From Globicatella sulfidifaciens DSM 15739 (lineage in GTDB: Bacteria > Bacillota > Bacilli > Lactobacillales > Aerococcaceae), in contig NZ_FUWO01000010.1 of the NCBI RefSeq assembly GCF_900167405.1, forward strand, positions 29,791 to 93,790: a stretch of DNA of 64,000 bases. The letters are read 5' to 3'. The position numbers and the translations under genes are program-made. Under the pieces are notes generated by a model. The model was not told where the DNA came from, ran no database searches, and worked only from the letters and a program-made list of their open reading frames with translations. Below, piece by piece: positions 40,835-48,831 of this stretch (position 1 is the stretch's first letter; each line of letters begins with the position of its first letter).

Positions 40835-41605
40835 TTAAAGCTCCCATTGCGATAAATCTTCCACCACATAAGTAGGTGGAATTGGTAAATTGGCAACATC
40901 TTCCGGATGAGTCACACCCGTTAATACTAATAGTGTATCCATCCCATTATCAATCCCAACTCGGATGTCAGTTTCATAATTATCTCCCACCATTAACACT
41001 TCATCAATTGTCAATCCTAATCGATGTAAGCAGCCTTCTAAAATAGGACGGTGAGGTTTCCCCATAATAATCGGATCTACTTCCGTCGTATATTGGATAA
41101 AAGCAGTTAATGCTCCTGAACTCGGCATCATACCGTTTTCCGTTGGTATACGACGATCGGTATTGGTCACAATGAATGGTGCGCCTTGGCGAATAGCATT
41201 GGCCGCTGTTGCTAGTTCATGATAGGTTACTTCACGATTCAGTGCTTGCACGACCACTTGCGCATTTTCTGTTTGGTCAATCTGATAGCCGGCATTTTCA
41301 ATCAATTTTTTAAATGAAGGCTCACCCACTACATGGACTGTTTGTCCCGGATGATGTATATTTAAATAATCAATTAACGCTAATGACGAAGTATAAACAT
41401 TTTTTGGTTCAGCTGGTAAATGATAATTATTCTGTAAATTTAAGGCCACTTCTTCCGGCGTTTTCGTTGCATTATTCGTCATAAATAAATAGGGTATCTC
41501 TTTTTCATGCAACTTTTTAATAAAGGCTTCTGCCGTTGGAATTCGTCTTTTTCCAAAATATACGGTTCCATCTAAATCAATTAAATAAGCTTTATACTTT
41601 TTCAT
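40835..41605 (-). CDS. HAD-superfamily sugar phosphatase (TIGR01457, NagD-like)
   Basis: Phosphatase of the NagD/AraL type, 256 residues. Motif I LIDLDGTVYFGKRRI holds the nucleophile Asp, motif II FMTNNATK, and motif III/IV MVGDNYETDIRVGIDNGMDTLLVLTG. Substrate unknown; relatives hydrolyse sugar phosphates or nucleotide monophosphates. Part of the yutD-HAD-TIGR01906 operon. Confidence 0.9.
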   Translation of the reverse strand: MKKYKAYLIDLDGTVYFGKRRIPTAEAFIKKLHEKEIPYLFMTNNATKTPEEVALNLQNNYHLPAEPKNVYTSSLALIDYLNIHHPGQTVHVVGEPSFKKLIENAGYQIDQTENAQVVVQALNREVTYHELATAANAIRQGAPFIVTNTDRRIPTENGMMPSSGALTAFIQYTTEVDPIIMGKPHRPILEGCLHRLGLTIDEVLMVGDNYETDIRVGIDNGMDTLLVLTGVTHPEDVANLPIPPTYVVEDLSQWEL

Positions 41606-41617
41606 TGAATGCTCCTT

Positions 41618-42325
41618 CTAAGGTTGTTGTTTAATAATAAAATTTCGTTTGTTAGTACGCTGAGTTTGTTTTTGTTTTGATTTCACCACTTTATTGGCTT
41701 CAAAATCAGCTTTTTTGTTCTGTGGTGTCTGTTGCTTTCCTAATTGCTTAATTTGAAAAGCTTGATTTTGTTCACGTTGATTATGACGTTTATGGCGTGA
41801 TTTCCGTTTATTTTTCTCATTATTCGTTGTCAATGAATTTTGTTGTTTTTGATGAATCGTATTAATTGGATTTTTTGTAGGTCGCTTAGACTGTGGCTTA
41901 GCATGGCTCATTCGTTCGCGCAATTGATTGTATTTGACCAATGCTTCTTCTTTTGCTAAAACAAAATAACGGCAGCCGAAATTACAATACTCCTTTAAAT
42001 AATCGTCTAAGTAATCAATGATTTGTTCACGTGGAACCTTACGACGATTAATTTGATAAAAACCTCTTAAACGTAATTGTTCAAAGCCCCAATCGCCTAC
42101 AATAAAATCAAAACGATCAAAATACTCTTGATAGCGCGCTTCAAAAGCACTAAAATCAAAGCCTTCGCGATAATTGGTTGCAACATGATAAATTTGTTCA
42201 TTGATTTGAATGGTCGTTTCATCAATTTGGTGAATATTTTTTTCTGATACATCTTCATCATGAATAATCGAGGTTAAGATGGATTCAATTTGATCAGAAA
42301 TCGTATCGATAGATTTTTTAGACAT
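41618..42325 (-). CDS. yutD: YutD family protein with long basic C-terminal tail
   Basis: DUF1027/YutD domain protein of unknown function. 235 residues from ATG 42325 (MSKKSIDTISDQ), preceded by AAAGGAG; the open frame starts 13 codons earlier. The YutD core spans about 35-140 (YHVATNYREGFDFSAFEARY, FDFIVGDWGFEQLRLRGFY, CNFGCRYFVLAKE). Residues after about 145 are Lys/Arg/Gln/Asn-rich and low complexity, probably disordered and nucleic-acid binding. First gene of its operon. Confidence 0.88.
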   Translation of the reverse strand: MSKKSIDTISDQIESILTSIIHDEDVSEKNIHQIDETTIQINEQIYHVATNYREGFDFSAFEARYQEYFDRFDFIVGDWGFEQLRLRGFYQINRRKVPREQIIDYLDDYLKEYCNFGCRYFVLAKEEALVKYNQLRERMSHAKPQSKRPTKNPINTIHQKQQNSLTTNNEKNKRKSRHKRHNQREQNQAFQIKQLGKQQTPQNKKADFEANKVVKSKQKQTQRTNKRNFIIKQQP

Positions 42326-42500
42326 CAAAAATCTCCTTTCAAGGATAATATGGATAAATATCATTATTGTATTGAGTTAACATTCTTTATTATAACAGTA
42401 ACCACATTAGAAATGAAGAACAACTAAATAAAAAAGAATCATGATTGAATAAGGAGGCTAGGCATAAACTTGAAAAATTTAGTTAAGATTATTGTTTAAT

Positions 42501-42735
42501 AATTAATAGCATAGTGGTTGGGTGGTCTCAAACGGCGTCTTAAAGAGATTGGTCCTCAACTTGGTAAATTCAATCAACTTATTGCTCGGTAATTAAAAGC
42601 GCAGTGGTTGAGTGGCCTCAAACTACGTCTTAACGTGGTTTGGGATAAAGTTGATAAATTCAATCGAGTTATTGCTCAATAATTAGAAGCGCAGTGGTTG
42701 AGTGGTCTCAAACTGCGTCTTTCGACTTGTTTGAG
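42501..42735 (+). repeat. Three tandem copies of a 90-bp unit
   Basis: Units start at 42501, 42591 and 42681, marked by AATTAATAGC, AATTAAAAGC and AATTAGAAGC, each followed by CAGTGGTTGAGTGG-type sequence, TCTCAAACNNCGTCTT, and later AAATTCAATC. Exact 90-bp spacing. The unit recurs singly at 44754-44825. Confidence 0.85.
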
Positions 42736-42745
42736 GCCTACTCAA

Positions 42746-42796
42746 CTGTGCGGGGGTAGGCCGACGAAGCGAAAATTATTCAATTTTCTACTTCTG
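42746..42796 (+). repeat. Hairpin-repeat family copy
   Basis: GTAGGCCGACGAAGCGAAAA and TTTTCTACTTCTGGTCTAC form an imperfect stem around ATTATTCAA. No T-run follows, so this copy is not an obvious terminator. Confidence 0.75.
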
Positions 42797-42903
42797 GTCT
42801 ACTCCCAGCTACCAACTGCTATCTTTTGTCGCCATCATGCGCTTAATGATTCAATCCACATTTGTTAGGTTACTACACTGTATATCACAATCCAAACATC
42901 AAT

Positions 42904-42940
42904 AAAGCTGGATAGAAATCATCAATTTCTGTCCAGCTTT
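42904..42940 (-). terminator. Hairpin downstream of the pssA-like gene
   Basis: AAAGCTGGATAGAAAT and ATTTCTGTCCAGCTTT form a near-perfect stem with a 5-nt loop. The minus-strand T-run is only TTTATT, so termination is plausible but not strong. Confidence 0.5.
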
Positions 42941-43028
42941 CAGTTTTATCCTAATCTTTACTAAAATGTAACGAAAAGTAAGACATGGCAGTACTTTCAG
43001 TCCATCTTCAGTTTTATCCCAATCTTCA

Positions 43029-43652
43029 TTAAAATTTTATCGGTCCTTGAATTAATAACAATCCTAATGCAAATGCCCCTAATGCTAAAATAGCAAAAAT
43101 AAAATTAGCAGGAATTCTAGGAAGTTCAATTTTTAATATAAAGCCCACTAAACACAATCCAAATGCTAAAATCCAAAGATACATCACCAAGGTGGTGGGT
43201 GCTATCCAAGTTAAAATTGATAATAATGGTAACACCATCGCAATCGACACTAACGGTAAACCATAGACAGAACTTTCTTCTACTTCACCTTGAAGCTCCA
43301 AAGGCCGATTATAATGAGCAATTCGAGTCGCTACTGCTAATAAATAAAAAGCAGCCACCATTACCGAAACCACGCTCTGATTGGTAATCTGCACTAACAA
43401 AACGCTCGGTGCCAATCCATAAGTTACCATTTTGCTTAAAGAATCTAATTCAATTGCAAACGATAATTCTTCTTCTTCCAAATCTTCTTGGTATTGATAC
43501 GCTCCATTAAAAAAGTGGATGATTGCGCCAATAATAATCGACATAATGGCGTAATGAGTCTCGCCAATCATGGTAAATCCTACTGATACTGATCCAAAAA
43601 ACAGAAAAATAATGACCAATAGATTTGCTTTGTTTAAATTTCCTAAAATCAT
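43029..43652 (-). CDS. CDP-alcohol phosphatidyltransferase-like membrane protein with degenerate active site
   Basis: 207-residue protein with about six helices, aligning by eye with PssA (CDP-diacylglycerol serine phosphatidyltransferase). The second half of the catalytic motif is recognisable (ELDSLSKMVTYGLAPS versus ELDSxADxVxFGxAPS) and RIAHYN matches RLSKFN. But the DxxDG...AR half reads HFFNGAYQY, the later Gly is Ala, and the last Asp is Lys. Three of four metal-binding aspartates are gone, so catalysis is doubtful. Monocistronic and divergent from the DegV gene. Confidence 0.7.
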   Translation of the reverse strand: MILGNLNKANLLVIIFLFFGSVSVGFTMIGETHYAIMSIIIGAIIHFFNGAYQYQEDLEEEELSFAIELDSLSKMVTYGLAPSVLLVQITNQSVVSVMVAAFYLLAVATRIAHYNRPLELQGEVEESSVYGLPLVSIAMVLPLLSILTWIAPTTLVMYLWILAFGLCLVGFILKIELPRIPANFIFAILALGAFALGLLLIQGPIKF

Positions 43653-43881
43653 TGTATCCCTCCTAAATCCTATTTACACTTATATTTTATCTAGTTTTGA
43701 AAACTATTTCAATCAATCTGCTAAAAATTGCCATAGAAATATTTTTTGACAACGAACTTTTAAAATGATTGATAGATTATATAGAAACGATCTTGATAAC
43801 CCGATCATTAAATCCCCCTAAATAATTGCACTTTCACCATTATTTTTATATACTTAGATAAAACCCAAGGAGGTAAAAAAC

Positions 43882-44727
43882 ATGAAATGGAAAATACTTG
43901 CTGACTCCGGATCATGCATTAGACATGAAGAAAAAATAACCGATGAGATTGGTTTTCAAGTGGTTCCCTTATTAATTAATATTGGTACCGAGTTATTTAT
44001 TGATGACGATCTTAGTAAAGTTCCGGATTTAATGGACTCTATGGAACATAGCAAATTAGGTTCTTCAACCGCTTGTCCGTCACCTGATACTTACGCATCA
44101 GCTTTTATGGGTGCAGATAATGTTATTTGTTTTACAATTTCGGGTGCATTATCAGGAAGCTTTAATAGTGCTCAATTAGCCAAAAACCTTGTTTTAGAAT
44201 CACACCCTGAAAAAAACATTCAAATTATTGATACTCTTTCTGCTGGGACTGAAATGGATATTTTAGTAGATAAGACGATTGAATTAATACAAGCAGGCAA
44301 ATCATTCGATGACGTCGTGACAGAAGTAGAAAATTATCATCAATCAACTGGTTTAGTCTTTATGCTAGAGTCAGTTGATAATCTAGTAAAAAATGGTCGC
44401 TTAAACCGTATAGTGGGTGGGATGATTGGTTTACTGAATATTCGCTTAATTGGTGTTCGTAGTGACGTTGGTCAAATTGAAGTCGTTCATAAATCAAAAG
44501 GGGAAAAACGTGCACACAATTCAATTGTTGACGTACTTACCGAAGCTAACTTTAATAATGGACGCATTGATATTTCACATTGCTTAAATGAATCTGGTGC
44601 CTTAAAACTAAAAGAGGTCATTTTAAAATCATTTCCACAGGCAACCATTAACATCCGTCCAACTAGTGGCTTATGTAGCTACTATGCGCAACGTGGTGGT
44701 CTAATGGTCGGTTATGAAACTGTATAA
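43882..44727 (+). CDS. DegV family fatty acid-binding protein (FakB-like)
   Basis: 281 residues. DegV proteins bind one fatty acid and present it to FakA. Motifs are ILADSGSCI at the start, TACPSP, ISGALSGSFNSA contacting the carboxylate, DTLSAGTEM, and LVKNGRLNRIVG. AAGGAGG precedes ATG 43882. FakA is encoded at 5.9-7.6 kb. Fatty-acid specificity cannot be read from sequence. Flanked on both sides by intergenic composite repeats. Confidence 0.88.
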   Translation: MKWKILADSGSCIRHEEKITDEIGFQVVPLLINIGTELFIDDDLSKVPDLMDSMEHSKLGSSTACPSPDTYASAFMGADNVICFTISGALSGSFNSAQLAKNLVLESHPEKNIQIIDTLSAGTEMDILVDKTIELIQAGKSFDDVVTEVENYHQSTGLVFMLESVDNLVKNGRLNRIVGGMIGLLNIRLIGVRSDVGQIEVVHKSKGEKRAHNSIVDVLTEANFNNGRIDISHCLNESGALKLKEVILKSFPQATINIRPTSGLCSYYAQRGGLMVGYETV

Positions 44728-44753
44728 TAATAGCGTTTGAAGATGGAAAATAC

Positions 44754-44912
44754 TTGTTGAATTCAATCAAGTTATTATTCAAAACTCATCAGCGCAATGG
44801 GTGATAGGCCTCACACTAAGTCTTAAAGACTAGTGTGAGGTCTATTCCCAACTGTGCAGAGGTGGGCAGACGAAGCGAAAATCGAATGATTTTCTACTTC
44901 TTGCCCACTCCC
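44754..44912 (+). repeat. Composite intergenic repeat (90-bp-unit part plus hairpin)
   Basis: GTTGAATTCAATCAAGTTAT and AGCGCAATGGGTGATAGGCC match the 90-bp unit at 42.65 kb. They are followed by ACTAGTGTGAGG (a local stem with CCTCACACTAAGT) and the hairpin GGTGGGCAGACGAAGCGAAA ... TTTTCTACTTCTTGCCCAC. This copy has TATTTTTTG downstream and could terminate degV. Confidence 0.75.
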
Positions 44913-45034
44913 TGCCTATTTTTTGTTTGAGGCGAAATCAAACGCTGACATAACAATCTAACGCTTTGCTAGTGCGTATTTATCTGATAATCTGAACGCT
45001 TGGTAATCAACTTACAAATCGATAAAATAAAAAA

Positions 45035-45076
45035 TGGACAAGGTCTAAAAGTTTTAACACTTTAAGCTCTTGTCCA
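45035..45076 (-). terminator. Intrinsic terminator after the GlsB-like gene
   Basis: Minus strand TGGACAAG ... CTTGTCCA, with inner AAAGTGTTAAAACTTT, followed by TTTTTTATTTT. 17 bp past the stop. Confidence 0.8.
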
Positions 45077-45093
45077 CTTATTTAATACCTTAT

Positions 45094-45312
45094 TTATCTT
45101 CTATTTTTGTTGATAAAGCTAAAGACAATAATTAAAATAACTGCTCCTAAAAATGAAGCGATAAAACCTGTATCGTGGAATAAATATTCTCCAATAGCTG
45201 ACCCTAATAAACCGGCAATAATGTTACCAATAACACCACCAGGAATGTCTTTACCTAAAAGTAAGCCAGCTAACCAGCCAATAACTCCACCAACAATTAA
45301 ATTTACTATCAT
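45094..45312 (-). CDS. GlsB/YeaQ/YmgE family membrane protein
   Basis: 72-residue protein with three hydrophobic segments and Gly-rich motifs (GGVIGWLAGLLLGKDIPGG, NIIAGLLGSAIGEYLF), the transglycosylase-associated/GlsB family. Associated with stress responses in other Firmicutes; no enzymatic activity is established. Monocistronic. Confidence 0.88.
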   Translation of the reverse strand: MIVNLIVGGVIGWLAGLLLGKDIPGGVIGNIIAGLLGSAIGEYLFHDTGFIASFLGAVILIIVFSFINKNRR

Positions 45313-45454
45313 CGTAACCTCTCCTCAAATTGAATGTAACGCCATTATACCTAATAAAAGCACTACAAGCTAATAATTATCATGGTTAAAATCATTATTA
45401 TGACATGTCAAGCTGTTCCATGAAGCCATCCAATTAGCATTACTAATCAAGATG

Positions 45455-46801
45455 TTAACGCATCGTCACAAATTCTTCACTTCCCGTAGGATGAATGGCA
45501 ACGACCGCATCAAATTGTGCTTTGGTAGCACCCATCTTCATAGCAACACCGAAACCTTGAATCATTTCATCCACGCCTTCACCAATGCCATGTAAGCCAA
45601 TCACTCTTTCTTCTTCACCTACACAAACTAATTTAAAATAACATGGTTCACGATGCCAAGCGGCACTTGCGTACATTGAGAAAAATTTAGTACGGTACAC
45701 TTTAACGGCATCTTTTCCATATTGATCAACTGCTTCCTGTTCAGTTAAACCAATCGTTCCAATAGCTGGATGACTAAAAATAACCGTTGGAATCATGTCA
45801 TATGAGATGGCAGAAGTTGTCGCATCATTAAACAAATACTCTGATAATTGACGTCCAGCTTTAATGGCTACCGGCGTTAAATCTGCTTTACCGATTACAT
45901 CACCTATCGCATAAATAGTTGGCACTGTTGTTTGATGACCATCATCGACTTTAATATGACCCGATGGCAATAATTCAACATCAGTGTTTTCTAAACCTAA
46001 TTGGTCGGTATTAGGTTGACGTCCAATCGCCATAATTACTTTATCAACGGTTAAGATGACTTCATCCCCGACTAAACAATCAATTTTATCCCCATTTTGA
46101 CGATATTCTGTTATCGTGGTATTAGGTACTAATGTCGGACCATTTTGAGCCATTGCTTCTACTAAACTCTCGCCTAGCATTTGATCAAATTGTCGTAATG
46201 GACGGTCATATCTGACGACTAAATGTGAATTAACACCTAATGAATGTAATGCACCCGCTAATTCTACGGCAATATAGCCGGCACCGACAATTGCCACACT
46301 CTCTGGTAAACTGTCCCAATTGAAAAAGTCGTCAGAAGTATTAACTAATTCAATCCCCTTAACCTCAGGTAAAGTCGGACGGCCACCGGTTGCAATCACA
46401 ATATGTTTCGCTTCTAATACTTCACCATTAACTTCAACTTGATTATTATTTAGAAATTTAGCAAAACCTTGATAAAGATCAATGCCATTTTTTTCAAACC
46501 GAGTGCCATAACCATTACGTGAACGGCTAACATAACCATCACGCGCTTCTAAAAATTTATGATAATCAAATTGTACATTATCAGCAGTAAAACCATATCC
46601 CGGTCCATAATGACGAATGGCCTCATTTACTCTGGCGGCATACCAAGTTACCTTTTTAGGTACACATCCTAAATTAACACAAGTCCCACCAACCAATCCA
46701 CCTTCAATGACTGCAACTTTGGCTCCATATTCAGCTGCACGATTGGCTGCTCCACTGCCACCACTACCGCCACCGATGGTAATTAAATCATATTGTTTCA
46801 T
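45455..46801 (-). CDS. gor: Glutathione-disulfide reductase
   Basis: NADPH-dependent flavoenzyme that reduces glutathione disulfide. 448 residues. FAD site GGGSGGSGAANRAA, redox-active disulfide GGTCVNLGCVPKK, NADPH-binding GAGYIAVELAGALHSLG with two arginines in VVRYDRPLR that select NADPH, and C-terminal HPTGSEEFVTMR with the active-site His. ATG 46801 follows GAGGG; the open frame extends 17 codons upstream without support. Confidence 0.95.
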   Translation of the reverse strand: MKQYDLITIGGGSGGSGAANRAAEYGAKVAVIEGGLVGGTCVNLGCVPKKVTWYAARVNEAIRHYGPGYGFTADNVQFDYHKFLEARDGYVSRSRNGYGTRFEKNGIDLYQGFAKFLNNNQVEVNGEVLEAKHIVIATGGRPTLPEVKGIELVNTSDDFFNWDSLPESVAIVGAGYIAVELAGALHSLGVNSHLVVRYDRPLRQFDQMLGESLVEAMAQNGPTLVPNTTITEYRQNGDKIDCLVGDEVILTVDKVIMAIGRQPNTDQLGLENTDVELLPSGHIKVDDGHQTTVPTIYAIGDVIGKADLTPVAIKAGRQLSEYLFNDATTSAISYDMIPTVIFSHPAIGTIGLTEQEAVDQYGKDAVKVYRTKFFSMYASAAWHREPCYFKLVCVGEEERVIGLHGIGEGVDEMIQGFGVAMKMGATKAQFDAVVAIHPTGSEEFVTMR

Positions 46802-46912
46802 ATTCATCCCTCTTTCATACACTTTCAAAATAACGATAGCATATTTTAACAATAACTGAAATATTTTTGCCTAAAAAATTACTTAACAGGTGCAAATAAT
46901 TCATGAAACTGC

Positions 46913-46918
46913 TATAAT
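46913..46918 (+). promoter_or_regulatory. -10 element for the MATE gene
   Basis: TATAAT 20 bp upstream of the ATG at 46939. The implied leader is only about 14 nt with GGTGA as the sole Shine-Dalgarno-like element. No good -35 was found. Confidence 0.4.
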
Positions 46919-46938
46919 ACCGTTTGGTGATAAAAAAT

Positions 46939-48318
46939 ATGGAAAAAACAAAACAAAATATTATGTTGGAGGGCAACATTACGAAAACCATTATTGCCCT
47001 TTCAGCACCATTGATGTTCAATAATTTAGTTCGAACCCTTTATAATTTAACGGATGGTCTCTATGTGGCCCAGCTCTCTTCAGATGACTTTGCTGCTACT
47101 GCTTTTGTTTGGCCACTCAATTTCCTATTTATTTCTTTAGGTATGGGGATTGGCGTAGGTGCCACTACCTTAATAGCACAACGCTTAGGGGCGCGACAAT
47201 ATGAAAAAGCCAATCAATTTGCTCAAAATGCGCTAAACCTCTCTTTAGTTATTGGATTATTTGTTTCGATTATTGGTTATATCTATTCAGCAAACTTTGT
47301 TAGCTGGATGGGTGGTACAGGAGAATTCGCGCTTAAAAGTACGACTTATTTAAAAATTAATTTCATCGGTCTCTTTTTTGACTTTGGTTATTTTGCTTAC
47401 CAAGCAATCCTCAACTCTGAAGGAAATAATAAGACCATCACGATAATTAGTACCATCTCCTCTTTGATCAATGTGATTTTAGACCCGATCTTTATTTTTA
47501 AAACTATTCCCTTAATTAATTTACCTGGTTTGGATATGGGAATTGCGGGTGCCGCTTGGGCGACGGTCATTTCGAAATTGATTCTCTTAATACTAGCCGC
47601 TTATGTGGTTAAACGTCAGTCGCAAGTTAAAGTACACTTGCTAAATCGCGAATACCATTTTCCAATTATTCAAGAGTTAACAAAAATTGCTCTCCCTTCC
47701 GCCTTAGGTTATAGTGGCGCTGCCATGGGATTTACAGTTTTAAATGGCTTAATCCAGTCCTATGGAACGGATACTTTAGCAGCTTTCTCGATGGGCAATC
47801 GTTTATCTGATTTATTAACACAACCACAAATGGGAATTGGGATGGCTTTAACTTCATTAATTGGTCAAAATATCGGAGCACAACAATTTGATCGTGCCAA
47901 ATCAATCTTTAGACGTACTAATTTAATCATTGGCTTCATTTCAATTATTTCTTCAATCATTATTTTCTTGTTTAAACAAAATTTACTGTCACTCTTTATA
48001 ACTGATATGAGTAATCAAAACCTTTGGAATCAAGCCATTGAATATTTGATGTATAGTACGTTAATTATCTTTTTTATGGGATTCTTCTCTTCTTATAACG
48101 GGGTCTTCCAGGGGATGGGTAAAACCAATTATTCGATGTTCATGTCAATCGGACGTCTATGGTTATTTCGTTTGCCATTAATCTGGCTATTCAGTAACTT
48201 TAGTAATCTTGGTTCAACCGGAATTTGGATTTCAATGCTGTTATCAAATGGATTAACCGTTTTAATTGCAGCATTTGTCTACCGTAAAATTGATTGGAAT
48301 CAATTGAAAAAATATTAA
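46939..48318 (+). CDS. MATE family multidrug/toxin exporter
   Basis: 12-helix cation-coupled exporter, 459 residues from ATG 46939 (MEKTKQNIMLEGNI); the open frame extends five codons further to a TTG. SAPLMFNNLVRTLYNLTDGLYVAQL and GMGIGVGATTLIAQRLGARQYEKA are typical of the DinF/NorM-type MATE fold, repeated in the second half (GMALTSLIGQNIGAQQFDRA). Substrate unknown. Divergent from gor. Confidence 0.9.
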   Translation: MEKTKQNIMLEGNITKTIIALSAPLMFNNLVRTLYNLTDGLYVAQLSSDDFAATAFVWPLNFLFISLGMGIGVGATTLIAQRLGARQYEKANQFAQNALNLSLVIGLFVSIIGYIYSANFVSWMGGTGEFALKSTTYLKINFIGLFFDFGYFAYQAILNSEGNNKTITIISTISSLINVILDPIFIFKTIPLINLPGLDMGIAGAAWATVISKLILLILAAYVVKRQSQVKVHLLNREYHFPIIQELTKIALPSALGYSGAAMGFTVLNGLIQSYGTDTLAAFSMGNRLSDLLTQPQMGIGMALTSLIGQNIGAQQFDRAKSIFRRTNLIIGFISIISSIIIFLFKQNLLSLFITDMSNQNLWNQAIEYLMYSTLIIFFMGFFSSYNGVFQGMGKTNYSMFMSIGRLWLFRLPLIWLFSNFSNLGSTGIWISMLLSNGLTVLIAAFVYRKIDWNQLKKY

Positions 48319-48334
48319 TTAAAAAAAATTTAAG

Positions 48335-48358
48335 GTGTAAAGGAAAAATACTTTACAG
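48335..48358 (+). promoter_or_regulatory. 24-bp palindrome overlapping the rpsP -35 (shared with rpmB)
   Basis: TGTAAAGG-N4-ATACTTTACAG. Its right arm contains the rpsP -35 TTTACA, so a bound protein would block RNA polymerase. It matches 8500-8523 upstream of rpmB at 21 of 24 positions. Confidence 0.55.
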
Positions 48359-48380
48359 GGTGATAATAATCTGATACAAT
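48352..48380 (+). promoter_or_regulatory. rpsP promoter
   Basis: TTTACA - 17 bp - TACAAT, about 38 bp before ATG 48419. Close to consensus. Confidence 0.75.
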
Positions 48381-48418
48381 ACATACTTGTGAATGATATT
48401 TATGGAGGTGAAATGAAC

Positions 48419-48685
48419 ATGGCAGTTAAAATCCGTTTAAAACGTATGGGTGCAAAAAAACAACCATTCTACAGAATCGTTGTTGCAGACTCTCGTTCTC
48501 CACGTGATGGTCGTATTATCGAACAAATCGGTACTTACAACCCACTTACAGAACCAGCTACTTTAGACATTAAAGAAGAATTAGCTTTACAATGGTTAGC
48601 TAATGGTGCACAACCATCTGATACCGTTCGTAACTTATTCTCTACAAAAGGTATTATGACAAAATACCACGAATCAAAAAAATAA
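48419..48685 (+). CDS. rpsP: 30S ribosomal protein S16
   Basis: Small-subunit assembly protein, 88 residues: [35 protein letters not shown] is diagnostic. ATG 48419 follows GGAGGTG; the frame opens ten codons earlier. In many Firmicutes rpsP is in an operon with ffh, rimM and trmD; here it stands alone between its own promoter and terminator. Confidence 0.97.
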   Translation: MAVKIRLKRMGAKKQPFYRIVVADSRSPRDGRIIEQIGTYNPLTEPATLDIKEELALQWLANGAQPSDTVRNLFSTKGIMTKYHESKK

Positions 48686-48698
48686 TTGATTAAAAATG

Positions 48699-48714
48699 GA
48701 AGTCTTTTGACTTC
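48699..48714 (+). terminator. Intrinsic terminator after rpsP
   Basis: GAAGTC-TTTT-GACTTC followed by ten T, 14 bp past the stop. Confidence 0.85.
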
Positions 48715-48831
48715 TTTTTTTTTTACAAAAAATTCGTAAACGGTTCACATTTTCAAATTTTATTCAAGCCTTTTTCACCCACTCCAAAATAATTAATGAT
48801 ATAATTAAATCATAAAGAGGAGGAGTTTATT

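Larger units (their letters stand above)
42365..43028. other. Repeat-rich intergenic region between yutD and the pssA-like gene
   Basis: 664 bp with no gene. It contains three tandem 90-bp units (42501-42735), a hairpin-family copy (42746-42796), another hairpin (42904-42940) and a 28-bp direct repeat whose second copy covers the end of the pssA-like gene (42941-42968 and 43009-43036). Confidence 0.7.
44728..45093. other. Intergenic region between degV and the GlsB-like gene
   Basis: 366 bp. A composite repeat (44754-44912) fills the left half and the GlsB-like terminator (45035-45076) the right. No gene in either strand. Confidence 0.7.

Noticed and set aside
42501..42735. CRISPR array
   Set aside because: Units are 90 bp with similarity along most of the length, only three copies, no short identical repeats with unique spacers and no cas genes nearby.
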